Positions 17,209 through 26,789 of a stretch of DNA of 64,000 nucleotides are shown piece after piece. The notes beneath the pieces are model-generated. The model did not search any database and was not told the origin of the DNA. It was given only the letters and a program-made list of their open reading frames with translations. A program made the position numbers and the translations under genes. Within the stretch, counting starts at the first letter, position 1; every line of letters starts with the position of its first letter. Origin of the DNA: Caryophanales bacterium. Its GTDB lineage: Bacteria; Bacillota; Bacilli; Bacillales; Amphibacillaceae. The stretch covers positions 1-64,000 of the forward strand of contig JAPFDS010000067.1 in NCBI GenBank assembly GCA_026168805.1. Reading direction: 5' to 3'.

Positions 17209-19092
17209 TTATAATGCATTTTTCACTTGTTTAATATACACATATCGAACAATCAAAAAGTAAACAATTTGAATGAGCAAGAAACAACCGAGAACTAGGC
17301 TTGATTGTAGTGTAAGGTTGTAATCAAAGAGATGCGACAACGCCGTTAATGCGACCGCACCATGGATTAGAGCTACAATAATCGGTGCAAAAAACAAGAT
17401 AGCCGTTTGTCTTGTAAGTACTTTCTTCAGTTCCTTCGTCGTCAATCCCATTTTAGCAATCGATGCAAATTTCCGTTGGTCCTCATCTAAATCCGAATAC
17501 AATCTGAAATAGAGAAAACTACCAGCTGACACGAAAAAGACAAGGCCAATAAAGAGACCAATAAATAGAATCGGTCCAAACATTTTATTGATGGAATACT
17601 CTAGATAATCAATGGCTTGAAATGATTGTGGAACCTCGTTATTCACTTGTTCCCCAACATCAATAATATCTTGGTTTGAACCACTTGTCGCATTCCACGC
17701 AATAAATCGCTCGTGTCTTACCGGTTCTGACAATTGTTCGAACAATTCATCAGACACAACGTAATGTTCTTCCATAAATGGCAATACATTTGAATCAATC
17801 GTTTGGTTAACCGTCGGACGCTCGCCATTTGCCAGCTCAACGGGTTGATCCAATGGTTGTTCTTTCCCGTATTCCTCAATCATTACAAAACTTTCTTCTA
17901 CAGCAACCATCTCATCTTTTTCCAAATGAATAGGTTCTTTCCCATTTAATTCCGCAAGTGCATTGTACGTCGATGCATCTGTGATAGAAACCGAATCCCC
18001 TGTAACACCTTCAAACAAATACAAACTGACATCCACCTTATTTGCTTCAACGTTCTTCTCTTCCAGTAAAGAATCCATCATTTCCGCGTTTGCATCTGTT
18101 TCATTCGGTTCATCCTGATTATACTCAGTATATGTGAATGTATAAGGTGAAGCCTCTTTCATTCCCCCGGTTAAATACGTTTGGAATCCGAACAATGTCC
18201 CAATTGCACTAAACGCCACCGTTGAAATAATGGCAACCATAAAAAATGTCCGCGCATTATCTTTCATTCGAAAAGCGACATCCGATAACAAAATCATATT
18301 TGTTTTTTTCCAGAAAATCGATTTTCGTCTTTTTAAAAAGCGAATCACATACACACTTAATTGTGTAAATAAGAGGTACGTGCCGATCGTCACAACGACA
18401 ATGACCGGAATCATCACATAAATAACCATCGCACCTTTTGCAAGTAGTGCTACAATATATCCTCCTGCTAGAAGAATAACCGCAAAAGCTGTTAGCAACA
18501 GTGAAGCTTTAGGCTCATCTTTCGGTTGCACGTCTCCCTTTATCAATTCCGCTAATTTTTTCGAACGTAAGAAAAATGGAACGAGAATCGAAATAACTAA
18601 GAATAGCGCCATAAATGAACCAAATGTAATCACAATCGGCCAAATAGGCAGATAAAAATACAAGGACTCCTCAATAATTAAAACACTTTCACCGATGAGC
18701 AAAATAGCTTTCGCAAATAACGTTCCTAGTCCAATTCCAATCATCGTTGCAAAGAAACCAATCAGTATATTTTCTAGAAATGTCATGAAGCGAATTTGTC
18801 TGATGGACATTCCATGCATCATGAGTAAACCAAATTCTTTTTTTCTTGATTGTAAAAAAGATCCCATAGAATACAGCACAAAGAAGAACGAAAATATATA
18901 AATGATTCCTCCAGCAGCGCCCATTCCTACGAGTGCTTCTTTATTCATACCCGCTTCTTGAAACGTCGGATGAAATGCAAAAATTGCAAACGTGAAAAAG
19001 ACCATCACGGTAAACAAACTACTTAGAAAATAAGCTGCATATAACCGTTTATTTCGGAGGACATTATTCAGGACGAACTGACGAAAAGTCAT
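17209..19092 (-). CDS. bceB: BceB-type ABC transporter permease (antimicrobial peptide resistance)
   Basis: This permease has about 627 aa; the ATG at 19092 has AGGAGG at the best distance, 8 bases, while the one at 19098 is too close. It begins MTFRQFVLNNVLRNK, has FtsX-like repeats, ten predicted membrane segments and a large extracellular domain (residues ~300-510) between TM7 and TM8, as in BceB/PsdB. These permeases remove bacitracin or similar peptides from lipid II-cycle intermediates and also signal to the partner kinase. The gene overlaps the ATPase gene by 29 bases. Confidence 0.88.
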   Translation of the reverse strand: MTFRQFVLNNVLRNKRLYAAYFLSSLFTVMVFFTFAIFAFHPTFQEAGMNKEALVGMGAAGGIIYIFSFFFVLYSMGSFLQSRKKEFGLLMMHGMSIRQIRFMTFLENILIGFFATMIGIGLGTLFAKAILLIGESVLIIEESLYFYLPIWPIVITFGSFMALFLVISILVPFFLRSKKLAELIKGDVQPKDEPKASLLLTAFAVILLAGGYIVALLAKGAMVIYVMIPVIVVVTIGTYLLFTQLSVYVIRFLKRRKSIFWKKTNMILLSDVAFRMKDNARTFFMVAIISTVAFSAIGTLFGFQTYLTGGMKEASPYTFTYTEYNQDEPNETDANAEMMDSLLEEKNVEANKVDVSLYLFEGVTGDSVSITDASTYNALAELNGKEPIHLEKDEMVAVEESFVMIEEYGKEQPLDQPVELANGERPTVNQTIDSNVLPFMEEHYVVSDELFEQLSEPVRHERFIAWNATSGSNQDIIDVGEQVNNEVPQSFQAIDYLEYSINKMFGPILFIGLFIGLVFFVSAGSFLYFRLYSDLDEDQRKFASIAKMGLTTKELKKVLTRQTAILFFAPIIVALIHGAVALTALSHLFDYNLTLQSSLVLGCFLLIQIVYFLIVRYVYIKQVKNAL

Positions 19093-19831
19093 TGTCATCT
19101 CCTCCTAACAAGGAGAGTGTGTCAATAATCTTTTGGAAAAAGGCTTGGCGATGTTCCCCTTGGTGAATTTCTGAATACAATTTTCCATCTCGTATAAAGA
19201 TAATCCGATCACAGTAGCTTGCTGCTTGTGGGTCATGGGTGACGAGCAGCATGGTTGTTTGTTCCTCTTCATTTAGAGCATCTAGCATTCCCATGACATC
19301 TTTAGACGCTTTGGAATCCAAATTCCCTGTCGGCTCATCTGCCAGTAGCAGTTTCGGACGATGAATCATCGCTCGAGCAATGGCAGCTCTTTGCGCTTGT
19401 CCACCGGAAATTTCATACGTGCGTTTATTTAAAATCGACGTAATCCCTAATTTTTCAGCGATTGCTTCCGCTTTTTCCTCCATTTCTTTCACACGTTTCC
19501 CGTCAAGTGTCAATGGTAAAACGATATTTTCTTTCACGGTCAATGTATGAAGTAAATTAAAGTCTTGAAACACAAATCCTAGCGATCTCCGACGAAATTG
19601 GGCTAATTTGTTTTTGTTCAATGCATACGGATTCGCACCTTCAATCAAAACCGTTCCTGTTGTTGGCTCATCGATCGTCGCGATAATATTTAACAACGTT
19701 GTTTTACCACTACCCGACGGACCCATAATGCCAACAAATTCGCCTTGTTCGATATCCAAATCGATATCAGACAACGCACGATACGCTATTTTTCCTTCGT
19801 ATATTTTACTTACCTTATTCACCTGCAACAT
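19064..19831 (-). CDS. bceA: BceA-type ABC transporter ATPase
   Basis: This cytosolic ATPase of 255 aa has Walker A GPSGSGKTT, FVFQDFNLLHTLTVKENI, the signature SGGQAQR, LLADEPTGNLDSKAS and the H-loop THDPQAAS. It belongs to the MacB/LolD/BceA class that works with FtsX-type permeases. The C-terminus (FQKIIDTLSLLGG) is typical of BceA. It follows the kinase gene after 112 bases that contain a BceR-type operator, so it is likely induced by the adjacent two-component system. Confidence 0.9.
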   Translation of the reverse strand: MLQVNKVSKIYEGKIAYRALSDIDLDIEQGEFVGIMGPSGSGKTTLLNIIATIDEPTTGTVLIEGANPYALNKNKLAQFRRRSLGFVFQDFNLLHTLTVKENIVLPLTLDGKRVKEMEEKAEAIAEKLGITSILNKRTYEISGGQAQRAAIARAMIHRPKLLLADEPTGNLDSKASKDVMGMLDALNEEEQTTMLLVTHDPQAASYCDRIIFIRDGKLYSEIHQGEHRQAFFQKIIDTLSLLGGDDNDFSSVRPE

Positions 19832-19916
19832 GATTTTCCACTCCTTTAACGAACTGTTCTACAAGTATCTTACCCATATTTGTAAATGTGCAGAATCGAT
19901 TAACCTTTCATAAAGA

Positions 19917-19930
19917 TTACATCTCTGTAA
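19917..19930. promoter_or_regulatory. Predicted BceR-type operator upstream of bceAB
   Basis: TTACA-TCTC-TGTAA fits the inverted repeat TNACA-N4-TGTAA described for BceR-like regulators. It is ~86 bases before the bceA start. On the minus strand a TAAGAT -10 with a weak -35 (TTCTGC, 17-base spacing) lies downstream, as expected of an activated promoter. Confidence 0.65.
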
Positions 19931-19943
19931 GGTTCGGCTCGAA

Positions 19944-20951
19944 TTATAGATTTTTCGTTAAAATAGTTTGTTCTGGCGAAAAAGTGAGTGTGAAGACAGT
20001 TCCTTCACCAGGCGTAGAATCCATCTCAATGGTATGTCCCATATAATTGACCACTTCATTGACTAAATAAAGCCCCATTCCTGTGGACGCTCGAAACAGA
20101 CGGCCATTGTCCCCGGTATAAAATGCATGAAAAATTCGTTTTTGATCATGCAGTGGGATGCCTACCCCGTAATCTTTCACCGTAAACAATGCACGTTTTT
20201 CTTCAACCGACAGACGTAAATCAATCCGATTACTCTTTCCGGCAGAATATTTCACTGCATTTTGAATGAGTTGATCGATGATAAAATATAGCCATTTTTC
20301 ATCTGTTTCGACCAAAAGCTGTTCATCTTCTATATCCACATGGGGATACACTTGATTTCGGATATAAAATCGCTTGTTTTCTTTGTTTACCTCATGAATA
20401 AGCTCCTGTATATCAACGCGTTCGACATGAAAATCTTGCTGAATCGTGCGCATGCGGGCCATGTACAGCACTGTTTCCAGTCCTTGTTTCATCCGTTCCG
20501 TTTCCTCTCGTATATTGGAAGAATCCGGCTCATCTAACTGTTGAGCCGTTAATTCGACAACTGATAAAGGAGTTTTCATTTGATGTACCCAGCGATCAAT
20601 AAAAGCGAGGTGATTCGTTTGAAGGCTTTCCGCTTCATATAGCTTTTCCACAAACAGTGCATATTGATTCGATAACGTCCGGTCAAAAGCTTTTGCGATG
20701 GGCGAATGATCCGTTTTCTCTAATAGCTCCTCAATATCTTTCGGAGTCGTCGACAGTTTCTGGTAAAAGTTTCGGCGTTGATAATAGTGATATGCTAAAT
20801 AACTGATGAGAAAAAAGATGCTAACAATCAGTCCATACACCATAATCGCATAGTTATTAAATCCACTTAAGATGAGGATCATTCCAATAAAAATCCATTG
20901 AATGCATTGCATAATGATCAGCAATATATGTTCTCGGATAAATAATTTCAC
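19944..20951 (-). CDS. bceS: BceS-type intramembrane-sensing histidine kinase
   Basis: This kinase of 335 aa has two membrane helices (residues ~11-30 and 36-55) joined by a very short outer loop, so it cannot bind ligand directly; such kinases are triggered through the BceAB transporter. The phosphoacceptor is His123 in DRWVHQMKTPL, followed by an HATPase_c domain with N-box QNAVKYS and G-boxes DYGVGIP and GMGLYL. It is separated from the regulator gene by 3 bases. Confidence 0.9.
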   Translation of the reverse strand: MKLFIREHILLIIMQCIQWIFIGMILILSGFNNYAIMVYGLIVSIFFLISYLAYHYYQRRNFYQKLSTTPKDIEELLEKTDHSPIAKAFDRTLSNQYALFVEKLYEAESLQTNHLAFIDRWVHQMKTPLSVVELTAQQLDEPDSSNIREETERMKQGLETVLYMARMRTIQQDFHVERVDIQELIHEVNKENKRFYIRNQVYPHVDIEDEQLLVETDEKWLYFIIDQLIQNAVKYSAGKSNRIDLRLSVEEKRALFTVKDYGVGIPLHDQKRIFHAFYTGDNGRLFRASTGMGLYLVNEVVNYMGHTIEMDSTPGEGTVFTLTFSPEQTILTKNL

Positions 20952-20954
20952 GTA

Positions 20955-21647
20955 CTAATCACCCCACGTTACATGGAGTCGATACCCTGCTCCACGAACC
21001 GTTTCTACCGCATCATGTATCCCTAGCTCGACAAATTTCTTCCGTACACGAGCCATATTCACATTCAGTGTATTTTCATCGACAAATGTTTGGTCATCCC
21101 ACAGTTTTTCTAGCAGGTCCTCTCTTCCGGAAACACGTGGATATCGACTCATGAGAAGTTCAATAATGTCCGCTTCGTTTTTCGTCAGAGATATATCCGC
21201 TCCCTGAAAATGAAGCTCTAACCGCTCTGGATATAATTTTAATTGGTGCACTTCGACAATTCTTTCCCGCTGACTACTAGCATATTCACCATATGCGCGC
21301 CTCAGTTGACTACGAATTTTTGCCATAACGACATCTGGATGAAAGGGCTTTGTAATGTAGTCATCTCCACCATTTTCAATCGCCATCACTTGATCCATTT
21401 CCCCTGTTCGTGCCGAAATAAAAATCACCGGACAAATGGAGTCTTTCCGAATTTGGCGGCACCAATAAAACCCATCATAATAGGGCAAATTGATATCTAA
21501 TAAAACAAGACTTGGTTCCACCTCGTAAAACGCATCCATCACATGTTCAAAATCGGAAACGACAGCTACCTCATACCCATATTTTTCAATGTACGACTCC
21601 AAATGTGTAGCAATTTTCGGATCGTCTTCTATAATCATTATTTTCAT
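20955..21647 (-). CDS. bceR: BceR-type response regulator (OmpR family)
   Basis: This regulator of 230 aa has a receiver domain with the acidic pair EDD (7-9), phosphoacceptor Asp51 in LLDINLP, a Thr/Ser switch (FISART) and the Lys in TKPFHPD, followed by a winged-helix DNA-binding domain (residues ~130-225, VRGAGYRL). It probably binds the TTACA-N4-TGTAA site upstream of bceAB to switch on the transporter. It is the first gene of the RS unit. Confidence 0.9.
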   Translation of the reverse strand: MKIMIIEDDPKIATHLESYIEKYGYEVAVVSDFEHVMDAFYEVEPSLVLLDINLPYYDGFYWCRQIRKDSICPVIFISARTGEMDQVMAIENGGDDYITKPFHPDVVMAKIRSQLRRAYGEYASSQRERIVEVHQLKLYPERLELHFQGADISLTKNEADIIELLMSRYPRVSGREDLLEKLWDDQTFVDENTLNVNMARVRKKFVELGIHDAVETVRGAGYRLHVTWGD

Positions 21648-21857
21648 AGTGCATTCGCCTCTTTAATCAATCGTCTTTTCTTCCTTTCATCATAAAGGAT
21701 ATTTGATTGCACAACAATTAAAAATCATATGTTTTGTATATTTGGCGATTGTATAGTACTATTTAAGTAGTGAATAGTTCGATGTCTAACTATTTCGCTT
21801 TAAAATACTTATATTCACCATTTTTTATATAAAATCAACTTGAAGGAGAGATTATTG

Positions 21858-22592
21858 ATGGGAAGACTAACAGACAAAATAGCAATTGTAACAGGTGGCG
21901 CGTCTGGTATTGGTGCAGGTATTGTTGACGTATTCGTACGTGAAGGGGCAACAGTCATTGCAGCGGATATTAATGAAGAAGCTGTCAAGAAAGCAAGCGA
22001 ACAAGAAAACGTTCATGGCTTTTTATTAAATGTTGCTTCAGATGACAGTTGGATCACTCTTGTGAAAGACGTACAAGAACAGTTTGGTACCATTGATATT
22101 TTAGTGAACAACGCTGGAATTTCATCGGAGATCCCATTTCAAGACATTGATCTTGATGAATGGCAAAAATTATCTGCAGTAAATGGGTTTGGAGCATTTG
22201 CGGGAATGAAACATATTGCGCCAATGATGGCGGAGCAAGGAAAAGGTTCCATCGTAAACATTTCTTCATACACGGCTCAAATCGGACAAGGGTTTAACCA
22301 TTATTCCGCTTCTAAAGGAGCTGTTCGCGCAGTTTCCAAGGCAGCTGCAACAACATTTGGAAAGCAAGGTGTTCGTGTAAATGCGATATTCCCAGGCGTA
22401 ATTGAAACGCCAATGGTGGAATCTCTGAGCTCTTCAAAAGCAATGCTCGAACATCTTATTCGTGCAACACCGCTTGAGCGTTTAGGACAACCAGAAGATA
22501 TTGCAAACGCAGTTCTATTTTTAGCATCTGACGAATCTTCATATGTGACAGGTGCAGAACTTACCATTGACGGCGGGTTTTCAGCGCAATAA
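21858..22592 (+). CDS. SDR-family NAD(P)-dependent oxidoreductase
   Basis: This protein has 244 aa from the ATG at 21858 with AAGGAGAG 8 bases upstream; an in-frame TTG at 21840 overlaps that ribosome site and is rejected. It is a classical short-chain dehydrogenase with cofactor motif TGGASGIG (12-19), NNAG, catalytic Ser in NISSYTAQ, YSASK (Tyr and Lys) and the C-terminal VTGAELTIDGGFSAQ. The Asp in ADIN suggests NAD preference. It resembles 3-alpha/20-beta-hydroxysteroid dehydrogenase-like enzymes, but the substrate cannot be told. Confidence 0.9.
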   Translation: MGRLTDKIAIVTGGASGIGAGIVDVFVREGATVIAADINEEAVKKASEQENVHGFLLNVASDDSWITLVKDVQEQFGTIDILVNNAGISSEIPFQDIDLDEWQKLSAVNGFGAFAGMKHIAPMMAEQGKGSIVNISSYTAQIGQGFNHYSASKGAVRAVSKAAATTFGKQGVRVNAIFPGVIETPMVESLSSSKAMLEHLIRATPLERLGQPEDIANAVLFLASDESSYVTGAELTIDGGFSAQ

Positions 22593-22666
22593 AATGAGTA
22601 TGCAGTTGAGACAAAAGATTACTCATATACGAACATTCTAATGTAACAAGTGGAGTTACCAGCTTC

Positions 22667-22773
22667 GGAAATATACTTCGCTTTCCTGCGGGCGGCTGGC
22701 AAGCCTCCGTAGGCTATCGCCTTACGGGGTCTTGCCTATCCCTCTGCTCCCGCAGGAGTCTACGTATATTTCC
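22667..22773. repeat. 107-bp cruciform intergenic repeat of Bacillaceae type
   Basis: The ends GGAAATATAC and GTATATTTCC are perfect inverted repeats. Inside are CCTGCGGG / CCCGCAGG and GGCAAGCCTCCGTA / TACGGGGTCTTGCC, so the whole element folds into a three-part hairpin. The sequence CTTTCCTGCGGGCGGCT with CCCGCAGGAGTCT is a pattern I recognise from many Bacillus and Oceanobacillus intergenic regions. G+C is clearly above the surroundings. Confidence 0.75.
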
Positions 22774-22864
22774 TACGCTAAATTAGAAGTTTATTCGTAT
22801 TTTGGGAGATACAACTTTGATTTGTCTCAACCTCATGATTTATTTAGGAAGTAGGGAATTTCAT

Positions 22865-23287
22865 ATGAAAGAGCAAACCGTTTTTGAAATTATTCACAAT
22901 ATGGATAAAGTCACCAACCAACTAATTGTCGGCTGGAATAAAATGTTTCAAGAAGAGCTAGGAGTTTCTCATATTTTAGTGCTAGGCCATTTAGCAGAAC
23001 AAGGCAAAAGCCGTCCATCCGATATTGCGAAACAACTCGGACTCACCCCTCCTACCCTTACCCATTTATCCGAAAAGCTTGTGCAAAAACAACTCGCCAC
23101 ACGCCTCGCCGATGAACATGATCGCCGGATTATTTATCTCGCCATTACAGATGCGGGAAAAGAAGCATTTGAGCGGGCAAATGAAAAAGGGAAAGTACTC
23201 AGACAACAATTGTTTGACAGATTAACCGTAGAAGAAACGAAGCAATTGCTTGAAATTTATCAAAAATTAAATGAACCAAACGAATAA
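22865..23287 (+). CDS. MarR-family transcriptional regulator
   Basis: The protein has 140 aa from the ATG at 22865 (MKEQTVFEIIH). An in-frame extension upstream to 22802 is less likely because it has no ribosome site and begins right after the repeat element. It has a winged helix-turn-helix with RPSDIAKQLGLTPPTLTHLSEKLVQKQL and the wing DEHDRRIIYLAITDAG. It probably regulates nearby genes such as the SDR, or responds to a phenolic or oxidant ligand; the target is not evident. Confidence 0.9.
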   Translation: MKEQTVFEIIHNMDKVTNQLIVGWNKMFQEELGVSHILVLGHLAEQGKSRPSDIAKQLGLTPPTLTHLSEKLVQKQLATRLADEHDRRIIYLAITDAGKEAFERANEKGKVLRQQLFDRLTVEETKQLLEIYQKLNEPNE

Positions 23288-23323
23288 AAACGAGATGCCA
23301 GCTCCTTCTGACATCTCGTTTTT
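23286..23323 (+). terminator. Terminator of the MarR gene
   Basis: The hairpin AAAAACGAGATG / CATCTCGTTTTT directly follows the stop codon and has a U-run. Confidence 0.8.
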
Positions 23324-23357
23324 AGTAATTATGGGTACAATATATGGCGTTGGGACA

Positions 23358-23572
23358 CGGAATCGAGGAACTAAAACTAAAGATAGTGCGCCGATTTCAG
23401 ATGGACCTCGGAATCAAGGAACTAACACCAAGGATAGTGCCTCAATCGCGAGCGGGCCACAGAATCAAGGCACTAAAACTAGAGATAGTGCCTCAATTTC
23501 AGATGGACCTCGGAATCAAGAAACTAAAACCGAGGATAGTGCCTCAATCGCAAGCGATCCGCAGAACCAGTC
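23358..23572. repeat. Tandem array of hairpin repeats, exact 51-bp period, after jetC
   Basis: Units start at 23358, 23409, 23460 and 23511, with a partial fifth at 23562, always 51 bases apart. Each reads CGGAATCAAGGAACTAAAAC... GATAGTGCCTCAATCG. Within a unit GGCACTA and TAGTGCC (best in the unit at 23460) form a hairpin. Because 51 is divisible by three, an open frame runs through, but it has no ribosome site and is not a gene. The array ends at the jetC stop codon. A degenerate relative lies at 46.24-46.36 kb. Confidence 0.85.
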
Positions 23573-23573
23573 A

Positions 23574-26500
23574 CTACTTACGTTCTTGTTCTTTTTTCAT
23601 GCGCAATCCCTTCACAGTACTTTGCAATTCAATCGGGTTATGAGAGACGACAAATGCCTTGGAAAATCGATTATAATATTCATCTTCATGGCCTTTTGGT
23701 GAGATAATAATCAATTTTCGTTGCAGCTTATTGGCATATAATTCAAATACTTTCGTTTTACGTGATTCATCAAGGGCGCTATCAAATTCATCCATCACAA
23801 TAAAACTGGAACGGTTTTCTAAGTTTTGTAGAAGGGATAAAGCAAATAGTAATGAACTCAATGATTCCTCGCCTCCAGAAACCCCTTTTCCAACCCTTCC
23901 TCCCCTTGCTTTCAAACTCACATCTTCAAACTTTCCACGATGCCCTTCTTTGCGCACTTGGATATACAATTTAAAAATAGGCTGTTCTTTTTTATTAAAC
24001 GTTTTTTCATATTTCACACGGCCCTCAAATTGGAACTCGCCGATATATTGTTCAAAAAGAAGGTGAATTTTTTGAACTTGCATAGCAATTGCATTTTCTA
24101 AATATTGCTCGTTTTGAATGGCGCGTTCTTCATTTTCTTCTAATAAATTTTTAGCAGAAATAAGTTCTTCTTTCTTGCGTACAACTTCTGCCTCTAATGT
24201 TTCATAATTTTCAACCGCATAAGGGTCAATATCTTTTTCAGAACGGGCTTGACCAAACTCTACTTTTGCTTGATTTTGAATGTTTTGAAGCTCATACTTT
24301 GAGTCACTTTCACTCTCTTGATGGATGGCTTCTTCAACGAGTTCCGGGATTATTTTTGTTAGTTCTTCTAGTTCCCTTTTATACTCCGCAGACTGTTTTG
24401 CGGTAGCTACACGCTCATCTTCTTTGTCGTGTTTTTGTTTGGCTACTTGGTCAATTGTTCGTTCCGTTTGTTCTGCTTCATTTTCAATGGTTGTGATGTC
24501 CAAGTTACATGTCCGTAATCGATGCTCATTTCGATCGAGCTCATCTTGAACGGTATGTATGGATTGCTTCATCTTGGCGATCAACTCTCTATTGTGTTTT
24601 AACTCTTTCTCTAAGTCTTGAAGATGTTTTATTTTTTTCGATTGTTCACCAAACTGTTCATAAATGGAAAGGTCGTATTCTCTTCGCTTCACTTCTTCGG
24701 TTAAATGATACCCTTTTTCCCAAAGCTTTTTAGCTGTTTCTTCTTCTGTTGCCTTGCGTTCTTGAAGGTGTTGAAAGGTCTCTTTCAACGATGCTAATTG
24801 TTTAATGCGGTAATCTTGTTCTGCCTTCGTTGTTAAAAAGGCTTCTGCTTCCTCTACTTTGCGAATGTCTGAATTCCAAATTTGGAGTTTTTCAGTTTCT
24901 TCTTGTAGCTTTGTAGTCAGTGTCTGGATCTCCTCATGAAGTTTCCGTACTTCCTGTTGAACAACTTTTTTCTGTTTTGCAACAGCCTCTTCACTTAATA
25001 TGTACGTATGCTCTTCTTGAGGGCCTCTTGTACCTTGCTGATCCAGTAAAACATTGTTTTTAATCGTCGGGAATGTATCTTTAAAAAATTGATCGACCCA
25101 CCATAATACGCGCGCTGCTTGGTTTTTCTCATCCGTCGATAGACCATCGCGCATGCGCAAACCCCATTTCGGAAGTTCTGTAATCAATCGTTCAGGAACA
25201 ATGGATCTCAAAGCTACGTGATACAAATCATTTGATGGCTTACATGATGATGCATCAACAAAAATGGTGTACTTAATCGCATCAAAAACATGTTCATGTG
25301 CAATCGTCACATCGTCTTTCAACTGCACAAAGCGTCGAAAAGGATATGCTTTTATGCCCTGTTGTTTTAAATGGCGAATAGCACTTTTTTGTCGTGGAGA
25401 CTCAATTCTATTGCGCTTTAACATATCGAGCTGTTCTTCATGTTTGTGCAAGCTTTCTTTCTTTTCATCTAATTGCTTCTGAAGGGAATACGTAACGTGT
25501 TGTTGATTCTCTACTTGTTTCTTTAAATCGTAACTCGATGCATACCGTTCTAGCAATTTGTATTGTTCGTTACTTCTGTCTTCCCATTGATGAATAGCCG
25601 CTTGTACATGAGACTGTTCTTCACGATTGTGTTCGATTGTTTCCGTCGTTCGCTGGATCTGCTCTTGTTGTGCCTCTTCTTGCTGATGCACAGAGGCAGC
25701 TTGTTTCTTCGCTTCCGCTAATTTTTCGTTTGTTTCAGCTTCTGTATACGTTAATTTCTGATAGGCTTCTGTTAATTCACTTAACTCCTCTGAAAGCTCT
25801 TTTACGTGAGCGTGGACTTGAGCGGTATGTGCTTCTTTCTCCGATAAAGTCGTAGTCTGTTCAGCCAACTGTTCATTATTATTTTTTCGTTCTTGCTCAA
25901 GCGTTTGTTTTTCTTCACGTTTTGACTGAACGAGAGCCTGTTTGTCATGGAGTTCATCGCTCAAATCAGCTAGTTCAAATTCCCGCTCTTCAATAAATTT
26001 CTGCATGTCTGATTGTTTACTTTCCGTTTGTTTATGCAATTGATTCGTTGCTTGTGCATACCGAAATCCGTTCTCCGTTAGACGCCTGCGATTGCTTTCA
26101 AACTGTTCTTTTTTCTTCCGAGCAATACTCAGTTCAAACTCATAATTCTTTTGCTGTGTTGTTGCTTTTACAAAAGATTCACGTGCCTCATTGACAACTT
26201 CTCGGCTTACTTCCCAATCTTTTTGGATTTTGTCAATCCCGTGCATCTCACTAAAAATTCGAAACCGCTCTTCTGGAGCCATCACCGCAAATTGGTTTAC
26301 TTCTTGTTGGTACCAAATCAAATAGTATAAATCCGGTTGAATTTTATATTTATATTCCAATGCACGTTGATACGCGGTGAAGTTATTTTGATTCACGTCC
26401 CCTGAACGATATATTTGTCGCAACTCTAACGTCTCTATGTCATCTCCGTCATGGATTTCATAATGAAGTTTCAGTGCTTGGTTGGGATGTTGTTCACAAA

Positions 26501-26789
26501 GCAACCGAAACTCAATATATAAAGGACCATCAATCCGCGAAGGTCCTTCATTTTTGAATAAAAATCGCACAGACGCCCGCCATGTTTCATCTTCTGGAAG
26601 GTTTTGCGACTTGAGTCCACTCACATCTACTTTGCTCGAACGCAGCACAGCTCCCATGCAAAAGGAAATGGTCGATTTCCCTGAGCCATTTGGACCGGTA
26701 ATGAGCACATGTTCGTTTGCGGTATCTAAATTCATTTCCTCTGGGCCGTAATCTCTTATTCCTGAAAATTGCAAACGCCAAGGAATCAT
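23574..26789 (-). CDS. jetC: JetC, SMC/MukB-like ATPase of the Wadjet anti-plasmid system
   Basis: The protein has 1071 aa. N-terminal Walker A GPNGSGKST (32-40), long coiled coils (~220-470 and ~620-880) around a hinge-like domain (~475-600), then the ABC signature VSGGEE (970-975) and Walker B IVMDEFDSALDE (997-1008) give the SMC layout. In Wadjet, JetC dimers with JetA and JetB extrude DNA loops to recognise small circular DNA, which JetD cuts. The ATG overlaps the jetB stop by 4 bases (ATGA), showing coupling. It is shorter than chromosomal SMC and lies in the full four-gene jet operon. Confidence 0.92.
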   Translation of the reverse strand: MIPWRLQFSGIRDYGPEEMNLDTANEHVLITGPNGSGKSTISFCMGAVLRSSKVDVSGLKSQNLPEDETWRASVRFLFKNEGPSRIDGPLYIEFRLLCEQHPNQALKLHYEIHDGDDIETLELRQIYRSGDVNQNNFTAYQRALEYKYKIQPDLYYLIWYQQEVNQFAVMAPEERFRIFSEMHGIDKIQKDWEVSREVVNEARESFVKATTQQKNYEFELSIARKKKEQFESNRRRLTENGFRYAQATNQLHKQTESKQSDMQKFIEEREFELADLSDELHDKQALVQSKREEKQTLEQERKNNNEQLAEQTTTLSEKEAHTAQVHAHVKELSEELSELTEAYQKLTYTEAETNEKLAEAKKQAASVHQQEEAQQEQIQRTTETIEHNREEQSHVQAAIHQWEDRSNEQYKLLERYASSYDLKKQVENQQHVTYSLQKQLDEKKESLHKHEEQLDMLKRNRIESPRQKSAIRHLKQQGIKAYPFRRFVQLKDDVTIAHEHVFDAIKYTIFVDASSCKPSNDLYHVALRSIVPERLITELPKWGLRMRDGLSTDEKNQAARVLWWVDQFFKDTFPTIKNNVLLDQQGTRGPQEEHTYILSEEAVAKQKKVVQQEVRKLHEEIQTLTTKLQEETEKLQIWNSDIRKVEEAEAFLTTKAEQDYRIKQLASLKETFQHLQERKATEEETAKKLWEKGYHLTEEVKRREYDLSIYEQFGEQSKKIKHLQDLEKELKHNRELIAKMKQSIHTVQDELDRNEHRLRTCNLDITTIENEAEQTERTIDQVAKQKHDKEDERVATAKQSAEYKRELEELTKIIPELVEEAIHQESESDSKYELQNIQNQAKVEFGQARSEKDIDPYAVENYETLEAEVVRKKEELISAKNLLEENEERAIQNEQYLENAIAMQVQKIHLLFEQYIGEFQFEGRVKYEKTFNKKEQPIFKLYIQVRKEGHRGKFEDVSLKARGGRVGKGVSGGEESLSSLLFALSLLQNLENRSSFIVMDEFDSALDESRKTKVFELYANKLQRKLIIISPKGHEDEYYNRFSKAFVVSHNPIELQSTVKGLRMKKEQERK

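Noticed and set aside
23271-23702. Open frame with 17-residue repeats running through the 51-bp array
   Set aside because: It starts inside the MarR gene, has no ribosome site, and exists only because 51 is divisible by three; it also runs antisense into jetC.
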